From Providencia alcalifaciens (GTDB taxonomy: Bacteria; Pseudomonadota; Gammaproteobacteria; Enterobacterales; Enterobacteriaceae): 64,000 nucleotides of DNA. The notes below the pieces were generated by a model. The model did no database searches, was not told where the DNA came from, and worked only from the letters and a program-made list of their open reading frames with translations. How positions within the stretch are numbered: the stretch's first letter is position 1; each line of letters starts with the position of its first letter. This document shows, piece after piece, positions 1 through 8,952 of this stretch. The position numbers were made by a program, and so were the translations under genes. The stretch is from NCBI RefSeq assembly GCF_020271745.1, contig NZ_CP084296.1, positions 3,472,001-3,536,000 of the forward strand, read 5' to 3'.

Positions 1-430
1 AGACGTCGTTAGAGCTTTGGCTCTTGTTCACATCGTCATTTGGGTGGATCAGACGGTCGTTACCGCGCTGTCCGCCGAGGATTTCGCTACCGCGGTTAGC
101 AAGTACCTCATTCATGTTCATGTTACTTTGAGTACCAGAACCGGTTTGCCAGATAGCGAGAGGGAATTCTGTTGGATGCTTGCCAGCAAGGACTTCGTCT
201 GCCGCAGCGATAATCGCATCACCGCGATCTTTTGGCAGTAAACCTAAATCCATGTTCACGCTTGCGGCCGCTTTTTTAGTGACAGCTAAAGCGTGGATCA
301 GAGCAACAGGCATTTTCTCTACAGAGATACGGAAATGTTCTAAAGAACGCTGCGTTTGCGCGCCCCACAAGTGGTCAGCAGGTACTTCAATTGGTCCCAT
401 TGAGTCTTTTTCAATGCGAGTGGCTGCCAT
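1..430 (-). CDS. fumC: Class II fumarate hydratase, N-terminal part
   Basis: Iron-free class II fumarase, interconverting fumarate and malate in the TCA cycle as a cytosolic homotetramer. Only the first 143 codons are present; the gene runs off the left edge. The start [19 protein letters not shown] is typical of FumC. A conserved W-Q-T-G-S-G-T-Q-x-N-M-N segment lies at about residues 94–105 and the S-x-S-S-N-D loop at 137–142. The ATG at 428–430 follows AAGGAG with a 6-nt spacer, which fixes the start. It is divergent from manA, as in E. coli. The catalytic residues of the C-terminal half cannot be checked here. Confidence 0.96.
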   Translation of the reverse strand, partial: MAATRIEKDSMGPIEVPADHLWGAQTQRSLEHFRISVEKMPVALIHALAVTKKAAASVNMDLGLLPKDRGDAIIAAADEVLAGKHPTEFPLAIWQTGSGTQSNMNMNEVLANRGSEILGGQRGNDRLIHPNDDVNKSQSSNDV

Positions 431-608
431 TACTAGCTCCTTAGGTACATATTCAGAATAATTAATTTTAGAATCATCTGCTTGCAGGTAAGCAAATAAC
501 CGAGCAGTATAATGCCACAAATTGAATTTCAATTATGAGACTTGGTCGAGCTTATTGTGCTGTAGTAAAAAGGAAATTAGTTGATTTTTGCAAAAAGAGA
601 GTTTTGAT

Positions 609-1784
609 ATGCTAAAAATGATAAACCAAATCCAACACTATGATTGGGGAAGTAAAACAGCCCTCAATGAACTGTATGGTTATCCTAATCCGGATAATTT
701 ACCTATGGCTGAACTTTGGATGGGTGCTCACCCCAAAGCCAGTTCTGAGGTCATATCCCCCTTAACACATCAGAAAATCTCGTTAAATGCCTTCATTAAA
801 GAAAACCCAGAGAAAATACTGAGTAAACATATTGCCGAGCATTTTGGTCGCCTGCCTTATTTATTTAAAGTGCTGTGTGCTGCACAGCCTCTATCTGTTC
901 AGGTTCATCCAAATAAGCATGATGCAGAAATAGGATTTGCTAAAGAAAATGCGCAAGGGATCCCTTTAGATTCTCCTATACGTAATTATAAAGATGATAA
1001 TCATAAACCCGAGTTGATTTATGCATTAACCCCTTTTAAAGCAATGAATGCATTTCGTCCTATAGATGAAATTGCCGAATTATTTAGCTTTATTGCAGCC
1101 GCGCACCCTGAAATTCAACTTTTCGTTCAAACACCAAGCGAAGAACGACTTAAAAAATTATTTGCACAGATTCTTAATCTGACTGGCGAACAAAAAAATC
1201 TTGCTATAGGGGTATTAAAAGCTGCATTAAATAGCAAACAAGGTGAGCCTTGGAATTCAATTAAACAAATGGTGAACTTATATCCAGACGATAGTGGTTT
1301 ATTTACACCTTTAATGCTAAATATCGTTGAATTACAGCCAGGTGACGCCATGTTTTTAGCAGCTAGAACGCCTCACGCCTATTTAGAAGGTGTCGGGTTA
1401 GAAGTGATGGCTAATTCAGATAACGTCTTACGAGCGGGATTAACCAGTAAACATATCGATGTTCAAGAACTGATTGATAATATTGATTTTAAATCAATTA
1501 ACGCTGAGGATTTGTTCAATATCCCCGAAAAATCTGGAAATGTCTGGAAATATAAGATCCCAGTAGAAGATTTTTCATTTAATATATATTCTATTGACTG
1601 CTCTGGCTTATCCATAACTAATCATGTTGCTTCAATTTTGTTTTGTATTGAAGGCAAGTTAGTATTGCGATCAGGTAATCAAGAAATAAACATGAATTCT
1701 GGTGAATCTGTTTTCTTACCTGCTTATGAGGATAACATTTCTATTAAAGGAAATGGTCAATTAGCCCGAGTATTTAATTTTTAG
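609..1784 (+). CDS. manA: Mannose-6-phosphate isomerase (type I, zinc)
   Basis: Interconverts fructose-6-phosphate and mannose-6-phosphate, feeding GDP-mannose synthesis and mannose use. The 391-aa protein has the type I features: V-Q-V-H-P-N-K with metal-binding Gln and His, the signature Y-K-D-x-N-H-K-P-E with the metal-binding Glu, a T-P-H-A-Y His, and the conserved S-D-N-V-L-R-A-G-L-T catalytic stretch. An upstream in-frame ATG exists at 588, but starting at 609 gives MLKMINQIQHYDWG, which aligns residue for residue with the E. coli N-terminus, and an AGAGAG-like ribosome site precedes it. The gene stands alone between fumC and ydgA. Confidence 0.96.
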   Translation: MLKMINQIQHYDWGSKTALNELYGYPNPDNLPMAELWMGAHPKASSEVISPLTHQKISLNAFIKENPEKILSKHIAEHFGRLPYLFKVLCAAQPLSVQVHPNKHDAEIGFAKENAQGIPLDSPIRNYKDDNHKPELIYALTPFKAMNAFRPIDEIAELFSFIAAAHPEIQLFVQTPSEERLKKLFAQILNLTGEQKNLAIGVLKAALNSKQGEPWNSIKQMVNLYPDDSGLFTPLMLNIVELQPGDAMFLAARTPHAYLEGVGLEVMANSDNVLRAGLTSKHIDVQELIDNIDFKSINAEDLFNIPEKSGNVWKYKIPVEDFSFNIYSIDCSGLSITNHVASILFCIEGKLVLRSGNQEINMNSGESVFLPAYEDNISIKGNGQLARVFNF

Positions 1785-1893
1785 GTCGTATTCTGTATTT
1801 AGCCGTTGGTACACACAGCCAAACGGGTAATAAAAACTTATATTATTTTTACATAAGTACGTTTTGTACGTACTGAAAGGATGGATGTTGATA

Positions 1894-3534
1894 ATGAAAA
1901 AGTCATTAGTTGCGGTAGGTGTTATCGTTGCTCTGGGCGCAGTATGGACTGGTGCATCATGGTACACAGGTTCAAAAGTTGAAGCTGAACTGAATAAAGT
2001 GATTACGAATTCCAATGCGTTTATCACCGCTAACAATCCAAGTGCTGATGTTGTCTTTAAATTAGAGAACTACAAACGTGGTGTTTTCTCTTCTCAAGCT
2101 GACATCGTCATTACTTCAACCACTTCTGCTGACGAAAACATCGTCTTTAACGCGGATATTTCACACGGTCCACTGCCATTATCTCAAGTGGCTAAATTCA
2201 ACCTGATGCCAAAACTGGGCGCAGTGAATGTTGAATTAGCGAACACTAATGCAACTAAAGAGCTGTTTGAAGCGACTAAAGGCAAGCCATTCATGCATGG
2301 TTCTGCGGTTATCGGCTACAGCAAAAACGTAGATTCTAGCATTGAGCTGATCCCACTTGAGTACACAAAAGATGACGGTAAGTTCTCTTTCAGTGGCGCT
2401 AAGTTTGATATCGCAACAGGTTCTGATTTAAGCACCATTGATGCAACTTTAGTAACTGATAGCTTAGTTATTAGCAGCACCAAGGAAGAAGGCTCTATCA
2501 CTATGAAAGGCCTGAAGCTGGTTTCTAACGTAACGAAATCTCAGCACGGCTTTTATACTGGTACTCAATCTTTCGTGATCGCAGATACCGATGTTAACAT
2601 CCCTGAAACTAAGTTTTCGTTCAAAAACCTAGACGTTTCAAGTGATACTTCTATCAACGGTGATGATGTTAAAGGTAACATTTCTTACAAAATCAGCGAT
2701 GTAAAAGCTTTAGAGCAAAACTTAGGTTCTGGTGAGCTGACTGTTGCTATCGAAAAATTAGATGCAAAAGCATTAGGTAAATTTGTTGAGCAATACAACC
2801 AAGCACTGGCTGATGGCTTAGCAACAGGCAACCCAGGTGAAGTTAGCGAAAAAATCGCAATGCAGATGATGACCACGACTCTGCCAGAGCTGATGAAAAG
2901 CAAGCCGGTGCTCACTATGAGCCCGTTCTACTGGAAAAACGATGCAGGTCAAAGTTCTATCGACCTGAGCATCACATTCAACAAGTGGAATCAAGACGAA
3001 ATCACAGCGTTGGCAATGCAAAACAAAGTGGATGAAGCGTTCAAACAACTGATCACTTCTTTTGACTTCAGCATGAAACTGAACAAGCCAATGGTCATTG
3101 AGTCAATGACTCAAGCGATGATCTTAGATGGCGGCGTTGCAGCATCAGCAGAAGACAAGAAAGCGGTTCAAGAGCAAGTTTCTGAAGAGTTCGCAGGCGT
3201 TCAACAAATGCTGACTGCAGATATGTTCTCTAACCCGTTTGAAGAAATGTTCATGACTGATGAACAACGCGCAGAAAAAGCGAAAGAGAAAAAACACCCT
3301 TGGATGATCGACAGCGAAAACGATTTAACCATGACTGTTAAATTCTCTGGTAATGACCTGACCTTCAACGACGACAAATATACCTTAGCTGAATTCTTAA
3401 TTAAGATGAAAATGATGCCGGGCGCAGAAGATGAAATGGGTTACGAAGAAGAAGCACAACCTGCTGATGGTGCAGAAATTGCAGAACCTGCAATTGAAGC
3501 AGAACAACCAGCAGAAGCGCCAGCTGCACAGTAA
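1894..3534 (+). CDS. ydgA: YdgA family protein (DUF945)
   Basis: A 546-aa DUF945 protein of unknown biochemical role. The first ~20 residues (MKKSLVAVGVIVALGAVWTG) form one hydrophobic segment, nearly identical to E. coli YdgA, so it is exported or anchored in the inner membrane with the bulk in the periplasm. The family motifs N-Y-x-R-G-V-F-S-S near residue 60 and L-G-S-G-E-L-T in the middle are present. The C-terminus is an acidic, Ala/Pro/Glu-rich tail not seen in the E. coli protein. Earlier in-frame starts exist, but the ATG at 1894 matches the family N-terminus; GAAAGGA lies about 11 nt upstream. A strong terminator follows. Confidence 0.92.
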   Translation: MKKSLVAVGVIVALGAVWTGASWYTGSKVEAELNKVITNSNAFITANNPSADVVFKLENYKRGVFSSQADIVITSTTSADENIVFNADISHGPLPLSQVAKFNLMPKLGAVNVELANTNATKELFEATKGKPFMHGSAVIGYSKNVDSSIELIPLEYTKDDGKFSFSGAKFDIATGSDLSTIDATLVTDSLVISSTKEEGSITMKGLKLVSNVTKSQHGFYTGTQSFVIADTDVNIPETKFSFKNLDVSSDTSINGDDVKGNISYKISDVKALEQNLGSGELTVAIEKLDAKALGKFVEQYNQALADGLATGNPGEVSEKIAMQMMTTTLPELMKSKPVLTMSPFYWKNDAGQSSIDLSITFNKWNQDEITALAMQNKVDEAFKQLITSFDFSMKLNKPMVIESMTQAMILDGGVAASAEDKKAVQEQVSEEFAGVQQMLTADMFSNPFEEMFMTDEQRAEKAKEKKHPWMIDSENDLTMTVKFSGNDLTFNDDKYTLAEFLIKMKMMPGAEDEMGYEEEAQPADGAEIAEPAIEAEQPAEAPAAQ

Positions 3535-3573
3535 TTGATTATTAAGATAATTTTTTCTTAAGATAAATTACGT

Positions 3574-3606
3574 AAACGCCAGTCACTCCGACTGGCGTTT
3601 TTCTTT
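3574..3606 (+). terminator. Intrinsic terminator after ydgA
   Basis: Perfect 11-bp stem AAACGCCAGTC/GACTGGCGTTT with a 5-nt loop, followed by a T-rich run; 40 nt after the ydgA stop. Confidence 0.9.
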
Positions 3607-3683
3607 TTATCACCCTCTTTTTCATTGATTTTTACTCAATTACAGACAAAATGGATGCAATATATCTATAAGGATCATTTATC

Positions 3684-4685
3684 GTGATAAACAAACAACT
3701 CCCACTCACGGATTTACATCGCCACCTTGATGGCAATATTCGCCCTGAAACCATCCTTTCCCTTGCACAACAACATCATATTCAGCTTCCCGCAGATGAA
3801 ATTGAAGCATTACGCCCTCACGTTCAAATTATGGGACAAGAAGCCGATTTAGTAGGTTTTCTGACTAAACTGGATTGGGGAGTTGCTGTTCTTGCGGATT
3901 TAGATGCTTGTAAGCGCGTTGCATTTGAAAACGTGGAAGATGCATTCAACGCAGGCATCGATTATGCAGAGTTGCGTTTCTCCCCTTACTATATGGCCAT
4001 GAAGCACCAACTTCCTGTTGAAGGTGTTGTTGGCGCAGTTATTGATGGCATTGCCGCTGGCTGCCGCCAATATGATATCCAAGTCAATTTGATTGGTATT
4101 TTAAGCCGTACATTTGGACAGCAAGCTTGCGCCATAGAATTAGACGGTCTTCTCGCTCATCGAGATAAACTGTGTGCTCTCGATTTAGCCGGCGATGAGT
4201 TAGGATTCCCTGGCGCCCTATTTGAAGAGCATTTTACCAAAGCACGTAATACAGGGCTCAATATCACTGTTCATGCAGGTGAAGCCGCTGGCGCAGCCAG
4301 TATTTGGCATGCGATCAAGCATTTAGGTGCTCAGCGTATTGGTCATGGCGTAAAAGCCATTGAAGACCCAGAATTGATTGAGTTTTTAGCAAAAAATAAC
4401 ATTGGTATTGAAAGCTGCTTAACTTCAAACATTCAAACCAGCACCGTTCCTTCACTGGTTCAGCACCCATTGAAAACATTTTTATCCCACGGCGTATTGG
4501 CATCAATTAATACCGATGACCCTGCTGTTCAAGGTATCGAGCTACCCTACGAATATAATGTTGCTGCACCGCAAGCGGGCCTAACACCGGCGGAAATTGA
4601 GCAAGCCCAACGTAATGGTTTAACCATGGCATTCCTCTCAGATAGCGAAAAAGCCGCATTGACGCGTAAAGCTGCGAATCGATAA
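3684..4685 (+). CDS. add: Adenosine deaminase
   Basis: Hydrolyses adenosine and deoxyadenosine to inosine and deoxyinosine plus ammonia in purine salvage. The 333-aa protein shows the zinc amidohydrolase motifs in order: H-R-H-L-D-G (residues 12–17), H-A-G-E near 197–200 with the catalytic Glu, G-H-G, and N-T-D-D-P with the metal-binding Asp. Length equals the E. coli enzyme. Translation starts at a GTG at 3684, supported by AAGGAT 7–9 nt upstream and by alignment with the family N-terminus (L-P-L-T-D-L-H). It is convergent with the symporter gene downstream. Confidence 0.96.
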   Translation: MINKQLPLTDLHRHLDGNIRPETILSLAQQHHIQLPADEIEALRPHVQIMGQEADLVGFLTKLDWGVAVLADLDACKRVAFENVEDAFNAGIDYAELRFSPYYMAMKHQLPVEGVVGAVIDGIAAGCRQYDIQVNLIGILSRTFGQQACAIELDGLLAHRDKLCALDLAGDELGFPGALFEEHFTKARNTGLNITVHAGEAAGAASIWHAIKHLGAQRIGHGVKAIEDPELIEFLAKNNIGIESCLTSNIQTSTVPSLVQHPLKTFLSHGVLASINTDDPAVQGIELPYEYNVAAPQAGLTPAEIEQAQRNGLTMAFLSDSEKAALTRKAANR

Positions 4686-4721
4686 CTCCCGTTATAACCT
4701 ACCCTGCGTTATAACCACTCT

Positions 4722-4746
4722 TAGGGCAGAGATCCTTTCTGCCCTA
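4722..4746 (+). terminator. Stem-loop after add
   Basis: A 9-bp perfect stem TAGGGCAGA/TCTGCCCTA with a 7-nt loop, 36 nt after the add stop. There is no T-run, so it may be a 3'-end stabiliser rather than a full terminator. Confidence 0.5.
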
Positions 4747-4840
4747 TTGAGCCCTTCAATATTTCCAATGTTCTCTATTGCTAATGCGGTTAGAGTATTA
4801 AACCTATTTGTATGTTGTAACTAAATTGGCATATTGATAA

Positions 4841-4858
4841 AGGCAGCCACCGCTGCCT
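4841..4858 (-). terminator. Stem-loop after the symporter gene
   Basis: A 7-bp stem AGGCAGC/GCTGCCT with a 4-nt loop, followed on the minus strand by TTATC; it lies just beyond the stop codon of the minus-strand symporter gene. The weak T-tract makes efficiency uncertain. Confidence 0.55.
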
Positions 4859-4869
4859 CATCGTGTTCA

Positions 4870-5847
4870 TTACTGTTTTTCTAATCGTTTGGCATATTTC
4901 TGGGCTATCACTGCACACACCATTAATTGGATTTGATGAAAAATCATTAATGGTAGCAAAATAATCCCTACCGTTGCCGCGGGGAATAAAACGTTCGCCA
5001 TGGGGACGCCGTTTGCTAAACTCTTTTTAGAGCCACAGAACAGAATGGTAATTTCATCTTCTTTACTGAATCCAAGAAGGCGCGCTGACATCACGTTAAT
5101 CACCATCACCATCACTAACACGACGCAAGAAACTAATGTAATGATAAACAATGAATAAGCATCGATAGTTTGCCAGATCCCCTCCACAACCGCTTCACTG
5201 AACGCCACGTAAACCACAAGAAGAATCGATGAGCGGTCAGTGGTATTAACCAATCTTTTATGTCGATTGATCCAGTTGGCGATTAACGGGCGACATAGAT
5301 GCCCGACAATAAACGGCACCATTAATTGCAACATAATTGAGCCAATCGCGTTCAAAGTGTCCATGGCTTGGCTGCCGTCGGTATCCATTAATACCCCCAC
5401 CAAAACGGGTGAGAGGAAAACCCCTAGAATGCTGGATGCCGAAGCGCTGCAAATCGCAGCGGCAACGTTGCCCCCTGCAACCGAGGTAAATGCAATCGCT
5501 GATTGTACGGTTGCCGGCAATGCACATAAATAGAGAAACCCCATATACACCGTCGGTGACATCCAATGAGGCACCATAAAGCGTAACGCGATACCAATAA
5601 TGGGAAAGAGAATAAAAGTACTGGCAAATACCAGTAAATGAAGCCGCCAGTGCCCCATCCCTGCGACGATAGATTCTCGGGATAACTTAGCACCATGCAT
5701 AAAAAACAGTAGCGCGATTGCCGCTGTGGTTAGATGCTGAAAAACGGTTTTGACTTCCCCTTCACATGGGAAAATACTGGCGATGACAACCACGCCAATC
5801 ATGATCAACAAAAAAGAGTCTATTTTAAGTTTTGCTAATAAATTCAT
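4870..5847 (-). CDS. Bile acid:sodium symporter family (YfeH-like) protein
   Basis: A 325-aa integral inner-membrane protein of the SBF/BASS fold, closely similar to E. coli YfeH; the substrate is unknown. It has about nine to ten hydrophobic segments and the conserved stretches T-T-A-A-I-A-L-L-F-F-M-H-G-A-K-L-S-R-E and G-G-N-V-A-A-A-x-C-S-A-S-A-S-S, plus F-C-G-S-K-K-S-L-A-N-G-x-P-M-A near the C-terminus. An earlier ATG at 5886 lacks a ribosome site; the one at 5847 follows GTGGAAA and gives a family-like N-terminus. In E. coli yfeH lies elsewhere, so its position between add and ydgJ is a rearrangement. Confidence 0.88.
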   Translation of the reverse strand: MNLLAKLKIDSFLLIMIGVVVIASIFPCEGEVKTVFQHLTTAAIALLFFMHGAKLSRESIVAGMGHWRLHLLVFASTFILFPIIGIALRFMVPHWMSPTVYMGFLYLCALPATVQSAIAFTSVAGGNVAAAICSASASSILGVFLSPVLVGVLMDTDGSQAMDTLNAIGSIMLQLMVPFIVGHLCRPLIANWINRHKRLVNTTDRSSILLVVYVAFSEAVVEGIWQTIDAYSLFIITLVSCVVLVMVMVINVMSARLLGFSKEDEITILFCGSKKSLANGVPMANVLFPAATVGIILLPLMIFHQIQLMVCAVIAQKYAKRLEKQ

Positions 5848-5897
5848 TCGATTTTCCACAAATAAAAAGCCAGTATGAACTGGCAATATGTTGCTGA

Positions 5898-5932
5898 CAA
5901 AGAGGGATAAAAGCGTGGTTTTTCCCTCTTTG
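5898..5932. other. Inverted repeat upstream of the symporter gene
   Basis: Perfect 10-bp arms CAAAGAGGGA and TCCCTCTTTG separated by 15 nt, about 50–85 nt upstream of the symporter start. It could be a terminator for ydgJ readthrough, a leader hairpin or an operator. Confidence 0.45.
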
Positions 5933-5943
5933 TGTTATCAGGT

Positions 5944-5965
5944 GAAAATCAATGAATTGATTTTC
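5944..5965. promoter_or_regulatory. Perfect 10-bp palindrome, operator-like
   Basis: Arms GAAAATCAAT and ATTGATTTTC separated by two bases, about 100 nt upstream of the symporter gene. The spacing is that of an operator for a dimeric regulator, but no specific regulator is recognised. It is not an FNR site because the half-sites face the wrong way. Confidence 0.4.
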
Positions 5966-6026
5966 CTCGTTGATTATTGCAACTAAAAATAGCCATTCTC
6001 AAACCAATTAGGTTTGAAAATTGTCT

Positions 6027-6050
6027 AAAGCCAGGTTTCACACTGGCTTT
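6027..6050 (-). terminator. Stem-loop after ydgJ
   Basis: Stem AAAGCCAG/CTGGCTTT with an 8-nt loop, about 18 nt beyond the ydgJ stop on the minus strand. The T-tract is short. Confidence 0.55.
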
Positions 6051-6067
6051 ATCTTCAACGTTGAACC

Positions 6068-7111
6068 TTAGAAAATATTTTCGATGGTACGTTTTTCTTT
6101 CGCTGATTGCATACCGGCTTCAATCAATTTCATAATATCGATGGCTTCACTTGGCGTCACTGGATTTGGTTTACCGAGACGGATAGCGCCATGAATGGCT
6201 TCATAATAGCCGCCATAGTTGCCTTTCTCATTGTTCCACGGCTTCGTTATCATCTCATCATCTTGTGACAGGGTCACAACACCATGGTTCGGATCTTCCC
6301 CCCAATGCTCTCCTTGCGGAATAGCACCGCTTTTTAACGCATCTTCTTGAGTATCCAGACCATATTTCACGTAACTGCCCTTCATTCCATGAATGGTATA
6401 GATTGGCATTGGCGCAGCGGCAAGCGTTGTTGAGTGTAGAACCACTTTTTTATCTGCGTAATCCAGCATTGCATGGAAATAATCCACCGCTTGCGCACCT
6501 GGGCGAATAATACCAAGATCCACCGTAATCCCTTTTGGCTTGCCAAAATATTGCAGTACTTGGTCAATAACGTGCGGTCCTAAATCGTACCAAATCCCTG
6601 CACCTGGAATATTGGCTTCACGCCAGCGTTGTCTAACCACAGGACGAAAACGGTCAAAATGAGATTCATAATATTTAATCTCACCTAAACAGCCATCTTG
6701 CAGGATTTTTTTCACGGTCCGATAACCAGAATCCCAGCGGCGATTATGATAAACCGATAGCAATTTACCTGATTTTTCAGCTCGTTGCTGTAGGTCTTCG
6801 GCTTCTTTAACATCGAGTGTAAAGGGTTTATCGACAACCACATGCTTACCCGCCGCTAGCGCTTTACAGGCTAATGGGTAGTGAGTGTCATTTGGGGTTG
6901 GGATCACCACCAGTTCAATTTCATCATCCGCGAACAGTTCTTCCGGTGTTCCAACCACCTTAACATTAGGATGGTCGGCATGAACTTTGCTGGCATCGCT
7001 ACTGGAGATTGTAGTTAGTTCAAACTCTTCTAACATGGCTAAAAATGGGGCATGGAAAGTTTTGCTGGCATAACCGTACCCGACAATCCCAACTTTAATT
7101 GGTTTGGACAT
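6068..7111 (-). CDS. ydgJ: Gfo/Idh/MocA-family NAD(P)-dependent oxidoreductase YdgJ
   Basis: A 347-aa two-domain oxidoreductase, orthologous to E. coli YdgJ; the physiological substrate is unknown. An N-terminal Rossmann fold begins with V-G-I-V-G-Y-G-Y-A (residues 8–16). D-K-P-F-T-L-D near residue 95 corresponds to the E-K-P motif that holds the catalytic Lys. The C-terminal alpha/beta domain carries G-x-x-Y-D-L-G-P-H-V-I-D, with the conserved Asp/His of the family. The gene is divergent from ydgK, as in E. coli, but the small genes found between them there (blr, cnu) are absent. Confidence 0.92.
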   Translation of the reverse strand: MSKPIKVGIVGYGYASKTFHAPFLAMLEEFELTTISSSDASKVHADHPNVKVVGTPEELFADDEIELVVIPTPNDTHYPLACKALAAGKHVVVDKPFTLDVKEAEDLQQRAEKSGKLLSVYHNRRWDSGYRTVKKILQDGCLGEIKYYESHFDRFRPVVRQRWREANIPGAGIWYDLGPHVIDQVLQYFGKPKGITVDLGIIRPGAQAVDYFHAMLDYADKKVVLHSTTLAAAPMPIYTIHGMKGSYVKYGLDTQEDALKSGAIPQGEHWGEDPNHGVVTLSQDDEMITKPWNNEKGNYGGYYEAIHGAIRLGKPNPVTPSEAIDIMKLIEAGMQSAKEKRTIENIF

Positions 7112-7225
7112 GTTGACCTCACATTAGTGGCATATTTTGCTATTTTAAAAAAGTACCATCAGAATGAATCAATTAGCAAATAAATCTATGATAGGATTAT
7201 TATTTATCTGTACTATTTAGTGATA

Positions 7226-7681
7226 ATGGATCCCTTATTTATGACTTCTGTTTATAACGCAGGCCGCATTACTGGCTGGCTATTAGTCCCTGCTAGCTAT
7301 TTACTGCTGACATTATTTGCTGCTTGCAGCATGACCGTGATGTACTGCATTAAGTTTTATGAAATTGTGACCACCGTTGAAAATTGGAGTAGTTTCATTA
7401 CTCCTCAGTGGTATTTATCATTCGCTATTAGCCTCGCTATGTCACTGTTTAGCGTGCATGTAGCGCAATTGATGTTTAAACGCTCTCGCCACTTCCCCCG
7501 TCGTTTTACTATCTGGCTATTAGCATTAATGTTAATCGGGCTAAAAACCTTCGCCTTTTCCCCGATTGATGACCAAGCAGCCTTGCAAATCCTTGCATGG
7601 CCACTCTTAGGGGCTGCTTTTTTCGTCCCATATATGAAAATTTCTAAACGTGTGAAAATGACTTTCACACAAGATCGATAA
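7226..7681 (+). CDS. ydgK: DUF2569-type inner membrane protein YdgK
   Basis: A ~151-aa membrane protein with about four hydrophobic segments, beginning with G-R-I-T-G-W-L-L-V-P, a motif typical of DUF2569. Its position directly upstream of rsxA matches E. coli ydgK. Function is unknown. The start is uncertain: GTG 7220, ATG 7226 or ATG 7241 all fit, none with a strong ribosome site; 7241 has GGAT about 9 nt upstream. A hairpin terminator follows before rsxA. Confidence 0.8.
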   Translation: MDPLFMTSVYNAGRITGWLLVPASYLLLTLFAACSMTVMYCIKFYEIVTTVENWSSFITPQWYLSFAISLAMSLFSVHVAQLMFKRSRHFPRRFTIWLLALMLIGLKTFAFSPIDDQAALQILAWPLLGAAFFVPYMKISKRVKMTFTQDR

Positions 7682-7718
7682 GCATCACAAAAATAGCTTT
7701 GATATCATAGCCTCCGTT

Positions 7719-7740
7719 AAACTGACTGCGGTCAGTTTTT
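7719..7740 (+). terminator. Intrinsic terminator between ydgK and rsxA
   Basis: An 8-bp stem AAACTGAC/GTCAGTTT with a TGCG tetraloop, then TT, GGGC and a second T-run. It ends only about 30 nt before the rsxA start, so the rsx promoter must overlap or lie upstream of it. Confidence 0.78.
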
Positions 7741-7768
7741 GGGCTTTTTTCTCTCTTCAGGCTATGAC

Positions 7769-8350
7769 ATGACCGACTATCTTCTACTTTTTATTGGGAC
7801 AGTGTTAGTCAACAACTTTGTCCTCGTTAAATTCTTGGGATTATGCCCATTTATGGGCGTATCAAAAAAACTAGAAACTGCCATTGGGATGGGGTTTGCG
7901 ACAACGTTCGTTATGACTCTCGCCTCTATCTCTTCGTGGCTAATCGATACGTTGATCTTAATCCCACTGGATCTAGTCTATCTGCGCACACTGAGCTTTA
8001 TCCTTGTGATTGCTGTCGTTGTGCAATTTACCGAAATGGTTGTGAGAAAAACCAGCCCAACGTTATACCGCTTATTGGGGATCTTTTTACCGCTGATCAC
8101 CACTAACTGCGCGGTTCTTGGGGTGGCTTTATTGAATATCAACCAATCCCATAATTTCTTGCAATCTGCGGTTTATGGCTTTAGTGCCGCCGTCGGATTC
8201 TCTTTTGTGATGGTGCTTTTCGCCGCTATTCGCGAGCGTTTGGCCGTCGCAAATGTCCCAGCGCCTTTTAAAGGTTCGTCAATTGGCCTGATCACGGCAG
8301 GGTTAATGTCCCTCGCATTTATGGGCTTTAGTGGTTTGGTGAAATTCTAA
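7769..8350 (+). CDS. rsxA: Electron transport complex subunit RsxA
   Basis: Integral membrane subunit of the Rsx (Rnf-type) complex, which in E. coli keeps SoxR reduced and in other bacteria couples ferredoxin:NAD electron flow to ion transport. The 193-aa protein is nearly identical to E. coli RsxA, with six predicted membrane segments and the conserved L-G-L-C-P and T-N-C-A-V cysteine-containing loops that form the RsxA/RsxE iron site. The start at 7769 (MTDYLLLF) matches E. coli; an upstream in-frame start at 7739 would translate through the terminator stem. The stop overlaps the rsxB start (TAATG). Confidence 0.96.
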   Translation: MTDYLLLFIGTVLVNNFVLVKFLGLCPFMGVSKKLETAIGMGFATTFVMTLASISSWLIDTLILIPLDLVYLRTLSFILVIAVVVQFTEMVVRKTSPTLYRLLGIFLPLITTNCAVLGVALLNINQSHNFLQSAVYGFSAAVGFSFVMVLFAAIRERLAVANVPAPFKGSSIGLITAGLMSLAFMGFSGLVKF

Positions 8351-8952
8351 TGATGTCTTTGTGGATTGCGATTGGCATATTAGCCGTTTTCGGGCTGATC
8401 TTTGGTCTGATCTTAGGCTATGCCTCACTACGTTTTAAAGTTGAAGAAGACCCGATTGTTGAAAAACTGGATGCGATTTTACCGCAAAGCCAGTGTGGCC
8501 AGTGCAGTTATCCGGGGTGTCGTCCCTATGCTGAAGCCGTCGCCAATAACGGTGAGATGATTAACAAATGCGCCCCTGGCGGCGAGCAAGTGATGCTCAA
8601 AATAGCTGAATTGATGAACGTAGATCCTCAGCCTATTGATGGCGATGAAGAGGCACAAAACCCTGTTCGTAAAGTGGCGGTCATCGATGAAGAAAACTGT
8701 ATTGGTTGCACCAAATGTATTCAAGCTTGCCCTGTGGATGCCATTGTCGGCGCCACTCGTGCTATGCATACTGTGATTGAAGATTTGTGTACAGGCTGTG
8801 ACCTGTGTGTAGCCCCTTGCCCTACGGATTGTATTGAGATGGTACCGGTTAAAACCACAACCGCTAACTGGAAATGGGATTTAAACACCATCCCAGTTAA
8901 AAACATTACGGATACACCTCTTTCTTCAGTTAAAGAGGGCTCCCATGTTTAA
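8350..8952 (+). CDS. rsxB: Electron transport complex iron–sulfur subunit RsxB
   Basis: A 200-aa ferredoxin-like subunit carrying electrons between the RsxC module and the membrane subunits. One N-terminal hydrophobic helix (residues 4–24) anchors it. Cysteine clusters follow: C-G-Q-C-x4-C plus a later C-A-P-G-G (4Fe–4S domain near residues 48–75), then C-I-G-C-T-K-C-x3-C-P and C-T-G-C-D-L-C-x3-C-P (two 4Fe–4S clusters near 117–160). The ATG overlaps the rsxA stop by one base; the next codon is also ATG, but the first aligns with E. coli. Confidence 0.95.
   Translation: MMSLWIAIGILAVFGLIFGLILGYASLRFKVEEDPIVEKLDAILPQSQCGQCSYPGCRPYAEAVANNGEMINKCAPGGEQVMLKIAELMNVDPQPIDGDEEAQNPVRKVAVIDEENCIGCTKCIQACPVDAIVGATRAMHTVIEDLCTGCDLCVAPCPTDCIEMVPVKTTTANWKWDLNTIPVKNITDTPLSSVKEGSHV

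Noticed and set aside
17-461. Two plus-strand frames at the left edge
   Set aside because: Both are antisense to fumC, whose N-terminus is unmistakable on the minus strand.
5944-5965. FNR site upstream of the symporter gene
   Set aside because: The arms read ATCAA/TTGAT outward, opposite to the FNR half-site orientation TTGAT-N4-ATCAA.
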